The notes under the pieces are model-generated. The model saw only the letters and a program-made list of their open reading frames with translations, made no database searches and was not told the DNA's origin. 64,000 nt of DNA from Euleptes europaea (lineage: Eukaryota > Chordata > Lepidosauria > Squamata > Sphaerodactylidae): contig NC_079312.1 in assembly GCF_029931775.1 (NCBI RefSeq), positions 124,370,872 to 124,434,871 on the forward strand, read 5' to 3'. Below, one piece after another: positions 12,701-27,700 of the stretch. The translations under genes were made by a program, and so were the position numbers. Position 1 is the first letter of the stretch; the number at the start of each line of letters is the position of its first letter.

Positions 12701-15700
12701 TGGTTTGAGAAGATAAGTGTGTGTAGTAGAGGGTCAGGAGATCCTATTTGGATAGGGAAGCCGAAGCTATGAACCAAATGCATTTGCAAGGCACAGACTG
12801 AACAGAAAAGCCTTTTATAAATGATGCATGCTTTCCAACCTTGTTCTACAGCTCTGAGAGGCAGAATCTTGTTTTGTCAATGTGAAACTACAAACTGCTT
12901 CATGCGTGACAGAAAAAAGGGTCCACATATGATGTGCATTGTGTGTGTACCCTGTAACATATACAAGGGAAAACCTGTTGCCTTTTATATCTCTTGTATA
13001 CCACACAAGCAAGGAGCATGTAAACCACATCCAACTTGGTGAAGTCCTTTTTTTTTTTTAAGGTGGTGCTTCCCATATTTCTGGCTTTGTGCTAAAACAG
13101 TGAACAACATACATACACCTTTAGTTACTCAGATCTTACAAATTTTACTGGTAGAAATAAAATTATATTCATAATTGGAATCCTCTCATAAGATGGTCAT
13201 GGGACCCTCATGCCTGTTTATGATCAGGGGGGGGGGGGAAACAGGCATGCAGGCCCTATGGCCATAGTGTGAGTGGATTAGATCCAATGAATGGGAACTC
13301 AGTTATCTCAATAGGACTTTTGGGGAATTGCAGTGCGTGTACATGCTTCCTGCATTCCTGTTCTGTCTTTTATTTCCCCTCCACTCACTTCCCAATGTAA
13401 GTTACTTACACTCAGAGCACCCATAACTTGCAGGAGGTCTGGATGGGAGGTGCACACTGACTTTTCATTCCCTCACAATCTTCTCATGCCGTCCATGTGT
13501 TTGCCAGGAGACCCTGAAGACAGGACTGTATTGGGCTCAGTCAGGAGTGTATTTATTATTCCATACATTTTCCGTAGAAGTGCTGATTGTTAAAGTTGTG
13601 CTCAAGAGTAAGGCTTTGTGTAGTGAAGCATTCATTGAATGATTCCTTAATCAAAATGAATGCACACATATACATCTTTGTATATGTGTCAGAATTGTCT
13701 AGCAAAGGTTGACAAGAATCCTCTCACACAGGGTGTCTCCACATGTTATATTATCTGCCATGATTCATTTCAGTACAGAAACCTTGAGCCATTTCCTGGT
13801 GTGTTATTAAGACAGACAAGTGGCTGATGTTCTGCTACAAATGAAAATTTGGATAGTACCTTTGTTTGTTAGAATTAATATTTTCAGTTCAAAAGAAACA
13901 GTGTTACATTTTATTAGTTTGGATTGGAAACTTTTTCTTTTGCATTAAAGTTATTATTTTAAGGTATGTTGCACACACTGGCCAGAACACAAGAGTAACT
14001 TGTCTGAACTTTCTGACCACGTAAAGTTTCACTGTGCAAGCAGTAGTGCTGGACATGGCATAATTCTTGGAAATTATGAGTGCTTACCTGTGTCCAACTT
14101 TTGAAAATGCATTCTTTAGTTGCAGTTATTTCATTTGAAATTAAAGTGATTTCACAAACATCCATTGAAACTAACATTTTGTTGCTACTGCTGTACCCTG
14201 CCCAAGCAGAAATAGGTCACTGGATACAAGGAAGTTTCCTTGTGCCATATCATTTAAAAAAAAAAAACACTTTCACTAACATAATGGCCTTTATGTTGGC
14301 AGAAGTTGGCTATAGGATAGGCGCCAGTTTGTATGGCTGAAACTAATAAGCACTGCAACGGAAGTTGTAGTTCTGGATGGCTTCTGTAAGCCTGCTCCAA
14401 TTAATTGTTGGTGTTTTTACAGTCTAATCCAGGGGTGTTGAGCATAAGGCCCATGGGCCGGATCCAGCCCCTTGAGAGCTCTTATCCGGCCCATGAGGCA
14501 GCCGAGGCAGCCACCCACCCCAATCTGGCCTGGCAAGGCATGACCCAGCCCGACCAAGTGTAATTTATGTTATATCCGGCCCTCGTAACTATTGAGTTTG
14601 ACACCCCTGGTCTAATCTTATGCCAACTGACAAGGACAGCAGAGTCTGACTCTTCACTCCCAAAGCAGGTGCAAAGATACACTTTGTTCTCTTGCACAGT
14701 TCTGCAGCCATGACTTTAGAGTACACTCTTAGGTGCCACCATTGCTGTGCAGAATGCGCAAAAGCAGCCTCTCCTGCAAAGCTGTGCATTACATGAAGCT
14801 TGGAAGGAGGACATTGGCTGATGATAGTAGCAGGGGTTCTTGATGGCAGGTGGGAGCAGAGAGAAGGAGCTGTACCTTACTGGCCTTCCACAGAATGCTT
14901 ATTTTAGCTTTTGTGACACCCAAGTGTCATCAAGAGAAATGGCTACATTTTCATAAGCATTTTTCATCAATCCATGCACCCTGGGTACCATTGCAATAGA
15001 TGTCACCTCCCGGGATGTGACCATTTAGGCAAGTTAGACCGTATATCTATTGCATGGGCACAAGCATCTTTGTCATTGTGTCAACTTTTTTTCTGCCACA
15101 TTCTGTTACCTTGGGTCATGTTTCCATACCCATTGCTGGGCCTCCCAGGGCAAGTCTGGGTTGGCTTTCTTACCTTGCATGGTTTCTGTGTGCACACGAC
15201 GGTGTTAGAATTGCATATGCTACAAGAAACGCCATTCTACCCACCTTTCTTAGTTGCTTCTTTGCTGGTTCTGCAGGGTCATCCCCAACATCATCTCAGA
15301 ATGCCACGCTGCCTTCATCGAGTGCCTGGCCACTTAGTGCCTCCGGCTACAGTAGCTCTTTCAGCAGCATTGCATCCGCACCTAGCATTGCAGGTACGAC
15401 CGATGGCCTTTCTAACTAGAGTCCCTCTTTGTCCACAAAGTGAAGAGGTTCTGAGCAGGCCTCTGCTCTTTGTGGTAATGATACCTCTGTGGGAGTGCTG
15501 CATGAGTTTGACATGCTGCACTCCTTTAATCAGTCTTGGGAGTTCGGTGGTAGTGAGGAATGGGCTGGGCTCAGTGGTAGAGCATCTGCCTGGCATGCAG
15601 AAGGTCCCAGGTTCAATCCCCGGCATCTCCAGTTAAAGGGACCAGGCAAGGAGGTGATGTGAAAGATCTCTACCTGAGACCCTGGAGAGCCACTGCCGGT

Positions 15701-18700
15701 CTGAGTAGACAATACGGACTTTGATGGACCAAGGCTCTGATTCAGTATAAGCCAGCTTCATGTGAATATAGAAGGGGATGCCTGGAACTGGCAATGCCAG
15801 ACAATACTGACCATTTCCCCCCAAAAGAAATACACACTAGGTGTAATGCTGTGGTCGTTCTACTGAACCATTTTCTGTCGATGAAAACACATTCGCTAGC
15901 TAGACCTTCATAGATCTGGCTTGCACCCTTTCATCAACAGAAAGTTGTGGAATAAAAAGCATTGCCTGTCTGAAATTGTGCATCTTACTCTCTGGAAACA
16001 ACTCTTGCTGAGTTTACCGATGCAGTGAAATTCTTCTGCTTCTCCTTTTCCAGTTTTGCCTAGCCAGGGTGAACAGTGTGATGACTGACAGCTTGCATGC
16101 AGCTATACATCCATTGTCTCACCTTTGAGCATGCAGTGTTCAAAATGCTGACACCCATCTCGTTCAGTTTAGCCTCATAAGACTAAACAATGCCCTCTGG
16201 CCTTTCTGTATAGGACAACTTCAGGCACCACTGTTACAGCCCCAGAGCTTGCAAGAACAGCCTCTACAGTAAATCTATACCATGCATGAGGCGTGGAGGG
16301 GTGAAGTGGTCTAGTGACAGTTGCAGGGGTTCTCAAAGGCAAGTGGCACAGAGATAAGGAGGTTCTTTGCTGGTTTTGCAGCAAAGTACCAAATTCTGCT
16401 GTTTGCCCATCACTAAACCCGAGAATAGCATTCTTGATCACACTTTTAGTGAACGAAGCATTCTTCCCCCCCCCCACCCCCCAAAAGCCTGTTTTGTATA
16501 GTATATTTGAGGTTAGTTTCCAACAATAGTATGTGTTAGTCAAGGCCAGTCCAAGCATTGTCCCTGGTTGAAAAGAAAAACCCAATTACAGTACTCATTT
16601 GTCATCACTGCCCCCTCTTCTGTCTGGGATCAACAAAGCAGCCAGTGGAAGGGATTGTCCCATTTTTCACGGGGTGCCTGAGAAGAGGTTGTGCCGCTGC
16701 CTCCCTTTTCAAGAGCCTTGTATGACATGAGAGGATTTTCTCTCTCCTCCTCTGTGACGTGCTGCGGACAAGAAAGCAGCAATCCTGGTTCCTTCACTTA
16801 GCACAGCCAACGTGGGAAGGCCCAGTCTCTGCTCTTAGATACTCTGTGCAATGTGAAAGAGCCACTTTTCATGGGGTTCCTTGTTTGCTTCCTTCATTCC
16901 CCAGAGAGGGTGCAGTGAGCCGGGGGAGAGCTTGTGCTCTGTTTCATGCTGGCTGCACCCTGGGAAGGAAGGAAGCAAATGAGTGGTAACAGCCTTTTCA
17001 CCTTGACTGCACATGGTTGTATTGGGAGGCAGTGGAGCCAGGTCCTGTCACCGACAGAAGTTACTCTCCTTCCTCTCCTCTTTCCGTGGACACCAGGCAC
17101 TGTGAAAAGTGGTGTTTTGTTGCATACAAGTTTCTTATCATTTTGCTGCTCCTACCCTGTCTGTCATGTAGGGCAGACAGCTTCGCCCTGGGTCTGGTCT
17201 TATGAAAATCAAAGTAAAAGCCAGCGAGGTGTAGTGGTTAAGAGCGGTGGACTCTAATCTGGTGAACTGGGTTTGTTTCCCCACTCCTCCACACGAAGCC
17301 TGCTGGGTGACCGAGGGCTAGTTACAGCTCTCTCCGAACTCTCTCAGCCCCACCTACTTCACAAGGTGTCCATTGGGGGGAGAGGAAGGGAAGGAGATTG
17401 TAAGGTGGTTTGATTCTCCTTAAAAGGTAGAGAAATTCGGCATATAAAAACCAACTCCTCCTCTTCTTCTTAAAATGAAATTTCCCTTTGTCACGCAAAT
17501 TACCAAACTACCACCAGTGTTGTGATTCAATATATTTGATTGGTTAAAAGTAAAGCAGTTAACATCTAATTAATGTTGGAATTTTTGACAGCCCTAATCA
17601 AAATGTCAATGTCACGGTATCATTTTATTTTTGGTCAGTATACTGAAGACTGTGTGGGTATTGGGTTTCCCCCAGCTGAAAATGGAAGGGAACGTGGAAC
17701 TCTTTCTCCAGAGTCAGCTTTAGGACAAACCATTAATTTTGGCCTAAATCCTTCCAAAGTTACTCTGACAGCTTTCATCCCACCCCAGGTTGTATCCCAT
17801 CACTACCTTTACAAAACCACTCTGTAACCTAACACTCTGGGTGGCTGCAAGCTCAGCCCAGTCAGTAAATCTACCAAGTGTTAATTTCTTGGGTCATCTC
17901 CTTGGGCAGTCAAAGCTGAAACCTGAAACGTATCATGAAGCCTATGCCATTTTTTAAATCAGATTTCACTTTTTATAAACTTTAAGGCCACACTACTTTC
18001 AATTCTGTTAAACATGTATCCTGGACTTGCAGGGCAGCTGGGTCCTTCGCTCTTTTTTTAGCCCCCCCCCCTTCCTTTTCTTAGGGCTGCTTTTGGTACA
18101 GACTGGGGGGAAGGGATACAGAGATAACAAAGCAGAGATGCCAGGTGGGAAGCATTTGGTGTACGTCAATGACCTTGGTGGGTTGAGGAAACTGTCTTCC
18201 AAGCCTGCTCTGGCATCAGAGACTCTCACTCCCTCATACCAGCCTGTGGTGCCTGTAATTAATGCAGCCTGTGGCTAATTCCTGCAGTGTAGGTAACAGT
18301 GTTAATGGTTCTTGTGTATTTTTTTCGGGTTTCATATGGACTGTTGTCCTAGCTCACATACCCAATTAAGACTTTTTGCTTTTTTGCTTAAGCAGCAAAA
18401 TTAGAACATTTATATTTTTGGAAGAGCGTGAGGCCTGTCGTCTACAATTAATTAAAAGTAAATTATAATTTGCTTTAATTTTAATTACTAAGCATTTCTT
18501 TTTGTGTGTGCCTTTTCTCCTTTTTTTCCTGTTCTGCTTCTCTGCATTGGCCTTACGGGAGCTGTTGGCATAACATTTAAAGATTGTTGTTGTTGTTTTT
18601 AAACTGAGGTTCAGCTATTGGTTAGTAATTAAAGCCAAGCATACATGTTCCTTTGGACCAACTGTGCAATGGCTATTTTTATCCGTGGTGTTGGTCCTGC

Positions 18701-21700
18701 TGTTGAAACAGAGTATCTAGAAGGGGATAAAACGTTGATCTTGATAGTATGCCAGTTTACACGTGGCACAGCCTTGCAAATTGTACACATGGAAGGGTAT
18801 AGAAGTGTGTGCCAGGGCCCTGGTTCTCAAGAAAGGTTATCAGTGCAGTAGTTTATATAGATGAGGCTTGCTTTGGCGTCCCACCACATGTCCATCTTAC
18901 ATGCTGAGGCCATTAGTGAACCATCTGTCTAGGAACGTGATTAGTATTTCAGTGATGGGATATTGCTGTGCATTTTCTTGACTGACCTAATTGAAACCCG
19001 TGTGTGGGCTATTCCTGAAATCGAAGTTGAATTGCATGCATTTTTCAGGGTCAATCGGTTTCACATCACCTTTTCTACCATAGCTGTGGTGATGCCAAAA
19101 AGAGATCAGAGAACAACTGATATTGGAAGAGATGTGGTATTCAAGTAGTACATGTTCTATGAGGGCTCCTTTTTGTGGAAACGTTTCATATTAGTGTGGG
19201 AGACCCTGCTTTTTCTACCATCTCTAGACTTAGCTTACTGTTCAGCCTAAACTATGGCTGGCAGCTTTTTGCTGCCTGTTCCTGAGAGGGGAGTAGGCTA
19301 GCTTCCCAACTAGATGAGTTAGAGATGCCTTTCTCTCCCTCCTTCTGCATGGTGCCTGAAAGAGGTCAAGATGGCATGCAGAGGTAAATCAGTGAAAGAC
19401 AGGAAAGCAAGATTCCTTCTCCTCTATCTCAATACCATTTTGCTTGCCACCATCCATCTCCTTATTCCCATTTGCCATACTCTTCAGGTGGTAGGAGAAG
19501 GAGCTGCTCCTATATGGAGCCTTTTTAAGGCAGTGTAATGCCCTAATATGCTGTCTGGTTACGTCTAAGTTAGAGATGGGACATACAGGGCCATATCTGG
19601 GGATGGGGAGGTAGGGGCAGTAGTTGTGTCAATGGGAGGACTTGCCCGCAGGCCACTTTTGGGGTTAGGCAGGATCCTGATCCACCTACCCATCTCCACC
19701 CCCTCAAATAGTACCTCAGCCAAATGTAGCTTCCAAACAGGGTAAAAAACCATACAAGAGAATCTCTGTGGTTCATGAAGAAGAGGAGCTACTTGCTTGG
19801 AAGCAACAACAATAAAATAGGTGTTCAGTGACTTGAAACTTGCAAATCCTGTCACCAACTTTATTCTTAAGTCATGATGCTGGGTGATCTGCATTTGAAG
19901 TCCTGTTGAATGGGGGATTTGTCCAGGACCATGAAGAGCTACTCTGGGATTTTTAAAAGCGCTGTCTTAAGGGTACTAGGGTGACAGCAAGAATCACAGA
20001 TAACGTTAACAAGGAAAGTTTTGCCCTTTACGTTAAGGGGTGTGTTTATCAGTGCTTATCCACTGGGTGATGAGGCCCTGAACCCTAGGGACTGCCGATG
20101 GTCTTGACTATTTCACCTTCTAACAGATAACCTGAATTGTATTTCTCTGTTGCAGGTAAATTGTCAGACATCAAGTCGACGTGGTCCTCGGGCCCAGTCT
20201 CTCACACGCAAGCCTCTCTGTCTCACGAACTGTGGAAGGTGCCCAGGAACACTACCGCTCCTACAAGACCACCTCCAGGCTTGACAAACACCAAGCCATC
20301 GTCTACCTGGGGCGCCAGCCCACTGGGTTGGGCCAGCTCTTACTCTTCTGGTATTCCCAACTCCTACGTTTTATTGCAATGCAACAACTTTACTGTTCAT
20401 ATATCTCCTCTTTGTATTCAGGGTTCTTTTATGTAGAAAATGTCGGTCCTCAAAGGGCCCACGGAATGTGTCGGTGTTGAGGGGTTACGGTGTTTTTTCC
20501 TGTGATGGGAAGATGCATTTTTAACAAAGCCGAGGCAATGCGGGCAGTCAGTCATGACCATTCAGTCCAGTTAAAATAACTTCTTCTCTTGGTAATTCTT
20601 TTCTTTGTGGCAGGTGAATTTTTGTGTGCAGCTAGGGATTGTGCATTAAACAATCCACGTTACTGCAAATAAATGAAAGGGGTAATTGGACTAGCAAAAT
20701 ATTAATCTTGGATTTTTTTTTGGCAGGGTAGGGAAAACCATGAAAGCACAACTGCATAGTGTATGCTAAGCTGAATTTTCCAGATGTAATCACTGTAGAG
20801 GCATGTGACACCCCCCCCCCCGCCCCCTCAGCATAAGTAGCTACAGGGGTATCGTACTAAAACATACCTTCATATTGGGTAGCAGCCAGACGTTAAAGAC
20901 AGAGGGACATTTGTCTGTGCTGCAGGTGGGAAGTGACTGATTCCATGTACTAAAACATAAGCGAAAGAACAACAGACTTAAAAGCATTTTAAATTGCCAT
21001 GTCTTTCAGGATGATCTTTCCACTGTTTTGTTACTGATTGTGACAAATGCTTGCTTCGCAAGTCAGTGTTGACCACCTCCCTCCTACCCGGTGATTACTG
21101 CTGCTAGTCCAAATTGGATTGGCAGGGTCAATGCCGGTGGCACATCTTTTTATAGCATGAGACATAGTAGTGACAGCAGCAAACCTGTGAGTTAATCAGT
21201 GTGCTACTATCTCAGGTTGAAGCTGCTGTCTTGACCCAGGGTGCACCTGATCCCCTCAAGCAGCACAGCTCCTCATCTGACCCTTGTCAGGAATATAGAG
21301 ATGGCACAGACTGTCTGCCCAAGCCAACCTACACTGCTGGCCACATCAGCATCTCTTTTGAGGCAATATTTCTCTTACGGAGCTGAAGCACCAAATTGGG
21401 AAGGGGGATAGTGCCCTGTTAAAATTAATCCTAAAGGAACAGTTGCTGGTGCAAGAAAACGCTTGAGGATCAGGAAGAAGTTCAACAAGACGTTTGCATT
21501 AGAAGAGAAATAAAAATTTGGAGAGTTCAGACATTTGGACAGGCTGTGATTATGATCATCTAAGAAACTAAGGAGAAAGGGACGGCAGTGCTGATCACTC
21601 ACTAAGGCATGGTTTTAGAAAAATTGGGCTACTCAGGTATTTTATGGTTATGGGTTTGGGTCCCCTTGTACAGCACTAGGCAGAATCCTGTGGAAAACCA

Positions 21701-24700
21701 TGACCAATATTTGTAAGACTGGATAGTAGGTTATGTGTGGGAATCATGCCGCCAGGATGTGTATATTTGGTTACATACATTGCCCAAAATCTGCTTCATC
21801 CTATCAGTGTCTCCCCCAAAGTTTATCCTAATTATGTGTAACCTCCAGACTGTATGTTATAACTTTTACTACTCCTTTAAAAAGGCTCTTTCATGATACT
21901 TTTGATATAATAGAATGGTTCAAAAATGAATGTAATTTTTTTTACTGCTAATGGTGGAAAGGAAATACTCTCTTTGCCCTCCCCTCCCCCATATGCAATT
22001 ATAGTTAACTTTTTCTGAGCTCCACCTGGTGGCCAAGGAGCAGCTATTACACGATGCTACAAAATTCCTCAGCCCGTTTGAACTGAAAGGTCACTGTGTA
22101 ATTTCAGTTCTCCCTTGTAAAAACCAAGCACATTCATCTTTATTTTCTGTGTGTGCCATTTTCTGATTCCTCATGCCAGTTCTTCCCATTAAATTTGCAC
22201 AATGTGTAATATTGTTTTTGCTTTAAAAATGGTATATTGCAAGTGGAATAAAGTTTCGTTTAAAATGATGGGGTAAGGCATAAAAGAAAAATAAAGAAAC
22301 AAATCATTAACACCAGCAACAGAAATTTGCAAAATTAAAAGGCTCAAAAAGGAGCATGATGATATATTGTTCCCTAAATTCTAAATACGCCCTGACCTGG
22401 ATGGCCCAGGCTAGCCTGATCTCGTCAGATCTCAGAAGCTGAGCAGGGTCAGCCCTGGTTAGTATTTGGATGGGAGACCACCAAGGAATACCAGGATTGC
22501 TGTGCAGAGGAAGGCACTGGCAAACCATCTCTCTGTTAGTCTCTTGCCATGAAAACCCCAAAAGGGGTCACCATAAGTTGGCTGCGACTTAAAGGCACTT
22601 TACACACACACACAATTCTAAATACAGTTTGAGTGCAGCAACACACCTGACTTTCGAAATCCATGTGGCACTTTGTTAGTGCTGCCATGTCAAAGTCATG
22701 CAGTTTGGCCTTGTAGGACCAGGCAAACCAGAGGTGCTTTAATTGGTCTTCTGATTTTTTTTAACCGTAGTTGATTCTAATTTAGCTTAAAGCGTCTTCT
22801 CTGATACTTTAATTTGTGGAACAGCAGAATGCAAAAGGAATGTAATATTACAGGGAAGCAATCCTAAGCAGGTTTACTTAGCCCCGTTTTATTCCGTGGG
22901 GCTTACTCCCAAGCAAGTGTTCTTAGGGTTGCAGTCTGTGAGTCTGAGCAGTGCACAGTGCTTTTACACTGGGGGTAAGTGCAAGTTCAGAAACTAATGC
23001 TGCTTTGGGGGGGGGGAGGAAGTAAAGTTGAAATTCACAACTAACTAAGCATACTTTTGTATATGTGTGTGTGTACACACACACATAATGAGCATAATGG
23101 AGTGGACCCAGCCAGCTGTACCACTCAATCTCGCCCCATTCTCCTCCTTAGTACAGTCTCTGTCTCACATAGCTTTTGTCTGTGCAGGTCCCATGATCCA
23201 CAGTGTAACTTTTTCGGATAGTCAAAGGAGACCCTGTCCCCCTTTTTCATCCACAGAAAAGCTGGTGGGCCTACCCCAATATAATTAAATCAACATAAAA
23301 ACCTGATCACAGCTGGAAGATGCTTATTTAACCTGTTCCATTCCCTCTATGCCTTACATGCCATTTTGCTTTCAGGAATCTGTTTTCAGCAAGATCCCTG
23401 TAACCACTTCAGGATTTGCCAGCTTATCTCAAAAGCATGAGGTCTGAAAACATAACAAATGAGAGAGATTCCTTTGAGCATTTCAGGCTTCCTTTAACCT
23501 CCAAATCACAGAAATAGGGACATTGCAAAGCAGCAGTAATACAGAAGTGTCTCAAGGCCATATGTTGGCCACCATTCCATTAAAAATCTCCCATAGTAGC
23601 TGAAGAAAACATAGTATGAATATGCATCCTCCAGTGTAATTCAAGAGCAGCTACCAAGGAAGAAACAAGTCAGCTGAAAACCTCCCTAATTCAGCAAGAG
23701 ACAATTCTGACAAATTTGCTTAATAGAAATTCCTGTAGCAATTGTATTCCTCATGTCTGTGTCCTGCATGTTGTGCAGCCTTTGTTCTGTTGGTTGGATT
23801 GTGCTGTCACTAATTTTCCCCTTCATTGTGATCTAGGCTCAGCCTGGAGTACTGACAGCTCAGGAAGAACGAGTAGCTGGCTGGTCCTCCGCAACCTCAC
23901 ACCCCAGGTAAGCAAAGCTCATCGATTAATCCAGCAAAGAACTGGGGCCCACCTGGAATGCTAGGAGCAGCAGCAGCAGAAGAGTAGGTTTTTATTCCCC
24001 ACTTTTTTCTACCTTAATGAGTCTCAAAGCAGCTTACAGTCACATTCCCTTCCTCTCCCCCACAACAGGCACCTTGTGAGGTAGGTGTTGCTGAGAGAGT
24101 TCTGAGAGAACTGTGACTGGCCCAAGGTCACCCAGCAGGCTTCATGTGGAGGAGTGGGGAAACAAAGCCAGTTCTCCAGATTAGAATCTGTCACTCTTAA
24201 CCACTGCACCATGCTGGTTGTCAACATTTGGAAGCCTTTTGTTTATGTATCAGCTTGACATGCAGCTTATGGTATTCCACTTACAGAGCAACAGGAGTGT
24301 CCCAAGTTGTCACTGGCTAGTGCAGTAGATTTTTAGGATTGATTCATTTGACATTTTGTTAACTGATTATGTAGCATTAAATGCACTTTGTCATTCATTA
24401 GTTTGTACTGTTTTTGTTCTGTCCTAGTAAGACAAAATACATCCTATCACATTAACTACTTTTGAATCCCAATAGAATCTCATGAGCCTGGAATGAGCAA
24501 CCAATACATTGCTCTGAAATTTTTTTAGTACAAATTATTATTCCTCTCCTTGCTTTTGAAAGTGTTCAGTGCAAACTTAGATTCATCAGAGCATTTAAAT
24601 GAAATATAAATACAACCCATCGGCCAATTAAATTATAAGACAGTTCTTGAGTGGATACGCATGCTCACTCACTGTTCCAAAACTGCAGGAGTGTCTTTCT

Positions 24701-27700
24701 AGGTGTGTGGCAGTTGATACGTATGTTACAGAAAGTGGCTCCCTAATGAAGGCTTTAATGGTAAACAGACGCCGTGAAAGTAGATACACGAGTCACTCCA
24801 CACATCCACTTATAACAAAAGTAACAAAAAAAAGTGATTATAATTCACCTTGGAAAATCACTATAAACAAATGACTCAAAAGGTGCATATTGTTAACCAG
24901 GATCCGATGCTTTAAGACACGTTAAAGTGTAGTTTATCAACTGTTTAGTAAGAATTAAATTACTTTTCCAATTAAAGCTCCCATCCTTAAAGGAAATGCC
25001 CACAAAATCCTTGGCATACATAAAAAAACCCAGTCTGATTGCAGCTTGTTCAGGGGAGAAGGGCACAGAGAGAAAAAGAGAGAGAGAAGCAGGCAAATGC
25101 ATTAAGCCTCTAGAGAGAATGAATGTATAAAAGGTCAGTAAGCTATAAGTAAGGGGTGGCTACTACAACTCTGTCATAGTAACTCCTCATAATATCTGTA
25201 AAGTCAGTCTGCCATCATAAAGTCAGTCTGCCATGCTGCTCTCCCTTCTCCCTCATCCCTCTATGTCAAAGTAAGTGGTGTGCATTAAGGCAGATCATCA
25301 TCTATATGCTAATAGCCAAGTTGGCAAAATTTGAGGATACTTAAATCTGGTGATTGGAACAGGCAAGACTGATCTTTCTACAAACCTGGAAAATGCCCCA
25401 GGTTGGCAGAAAAATCTGATATCTTAAAAAAAAAAATGTTGGGGAGGGGGGGTTGAAAACCCAAAATGATAGAAGGAGTGCCTGTGGCTTTAAGAAACAG
25501 ATTCCCTTGGTGGCTGTTGGTAGATAACCACAGCATTCCAGCCTTGATGTTTCTATGGGTAAAAGGTAGGGGGAGGGGCAAGGCCTTTTCCATGGCTGTT
25601 TTGGCCTTTGAGGGAAGGCTTATTGGGGCTATGGTTGCTGGCTCCAGGTTGGGAAATTCCTGGTGGTTTTGGGGTGGTGTCTAGAGAGGACGGGGTTTGG
25701 GGAAGGGAGGGGCCTCAGCTGGATATAATGCTATATCATCTATTCTCCAAAAAAGTTATTTTCTCCAGTTGGCAGATCTCTGTCATCTGAGGTTCAGCTG
25801 TAATTCCAGATCTCCAGGTTCCACGTGGAGGCTAGCAACTCTAGGCCTGGCTGCAACCACTGGGTGACTTGATACTAGCCAATTTGCAAGACTCATCTAG
25901 GTCTAGCTGCTTGCTACTGTTCAACAGCAGGCATCCTTTAAAAGCCAGTGTGGTGTAGTGGTTAGAACATCAGAGTACTGTCTGAGAAACCCAGGTTCAA
26001 ATCTCCATCTTGCTGTGGAAGCTCACTGGGTGATTTTGGGCCTAACCTACCTCACAAGGTGGTTGTGATGATAAAAAGGGAGAGGAGATTGATGTAAGCT
26101 GCTTTGGTCCCCATTGGGGAGAAAGGCAGGGTATAAATCAAGTAAATAAAAAATATAGCTGAAGATGGGAGGCAGATAAATGGTAGGTTGGTGAATGGTT
26201 GAGAAGGAGAGAATGAGGCAGGGAAAGGGAAGAGGATATGGGGTTGCCAGGGGAGGGGAAGAAGAAATAGCGTGGGGAGGGGGATACAGGGTAAAGTGAT
26301 ATGCCCCCCCAACACACAATTCCTTGAGGCTTCCCTACAATATAAGTGAATCTGCCCCACGCAGCTTGGCCCCAATTTTCCTAGGTAGAGGCTACTGAGG
26401 CAGGGGGGTGGGGGAGCCGAAGACAAAAGGCCAGATAAATGTAGGTTGGCTGTAGGGTGGGATTGGGGAACAGATCTCTCTAGTTGGGAGATCTATTGGG
26501 ATTACAGGAACTCTCCAGGCCCCACATGGAGGTTGGCAATCCTAGGAGAGGAGGAAACAGGAAAAGGAGAGGCTATGGGACCTTTCAGGAAAGGAAAAGG
26601 AAATAATGGGCGAGGGGGAAATGAGATGTCTCCCGGAAGTCCTTGCGGGTTCCTGCTTGTCAAAATCTAATTTGTTGTGTTGGATTTTGTGAAGATACTG
26701 TTTTGACTTTACAGAAATGACAGCTTACATTATTTAAAGAAAAAGCTCAATGAATCAATATAAAATCCTTATTCTTCTTCTCCCATTAGATTGATGGTTC
26801 TACACTGCGTACTCTATGCTTGCAGCATGGTCCTCTTATTACATTCCATCTGAACCTGACTCAAGGGAATGCTGTGGTCCGATACAGTTCCAAGGAAGAA
26901 GCAGCGAAGGCCCAGAAGTCTCTGCATATGTATGCATATAGCCAAAATTTGCGATGGTTCAGAATCTTCTAAATTTGCTATGTCTGTAATGATTGCCAGG
27001 AACAGAATGAATAATAAAAAAATAGAAGGTGCAATGTGCATAGAAGCATGGCATGAAGTGATCTTGCCTGATATCATCTTTATGATACAAGGCATAATCC
27101 TAAAGACTGGCAAATCTAATATAGAGTTCTTGCAGTTTTTCCTCTCATTCAGTGTCAGCTCAGACATCTTCAATGTTTGGCCTCATTCTCAAAGCAAAGC
27201 TAGTGAAATTAGAATTGGCCTTCTAAAATATTTGCTTTCATTAATATTATACTCCTCTGTGAATGCTAACATGAAGAGATGATGAGACCCCAGTTTTTGG
27301 ACATGGTGTACATCTGTGTTATTCCCTGGTATGAGACTCAAGTGGTAACTAGTTAGTCTATGATTAGTTGAGATTCTTATTGACACCAGCATGGTGCCCA
27401 CTAAATGGAATCCATGTGTAAGCAGTGTGACTAGAGAGATGTGTTGTGCCTGGATAAGTGCCAGCCCCAACTTCCCTTCCCAACTAGTTTTGCCCAACTT
27501 TTCCCGATTTATTTATTAAAATATTTCTGTACTGCTTTCCCATAAAAGGGGGGGGGGGTTGTGTCTCCTGCTTCTATCCCATAAAACTCAAAGAAAACTT
27601 CGAACTGGTGGTTGCTCATCTCTTTATACCCGTGTTGTTTCTTGCCCCTTGGCTTTCAAGTTTAAGCATAATAGTCCTTGTTCCTTTCCTTGGTGTGTGA

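Noticed and set aside
14974-15636. 220-residue frame
   Set aside because: It overlaps the TNRC6C exon at 15277-15393 in another frame and runs into a SINE; it is a shadow.
15562-15640. tRNA gene
   Set aside because: A and B boxes are present but there is no cloverleaf 3' half, and a long SINE tail follows; the same unit recurs at 46310.
22389-22613. 5S rRNA gene
   Set aside because: The 5S-like part is fused to a SINE tail with CA repeats and flanked by a 12-bp duplication, so it is a retroposed SINE.
26814-27282. Overlapping frames of 119 and 137 residues on both strands
   Set aside because: They cross the RRM exon 26790-26929 in wrong frames and continue into the intron without splice or domain support.
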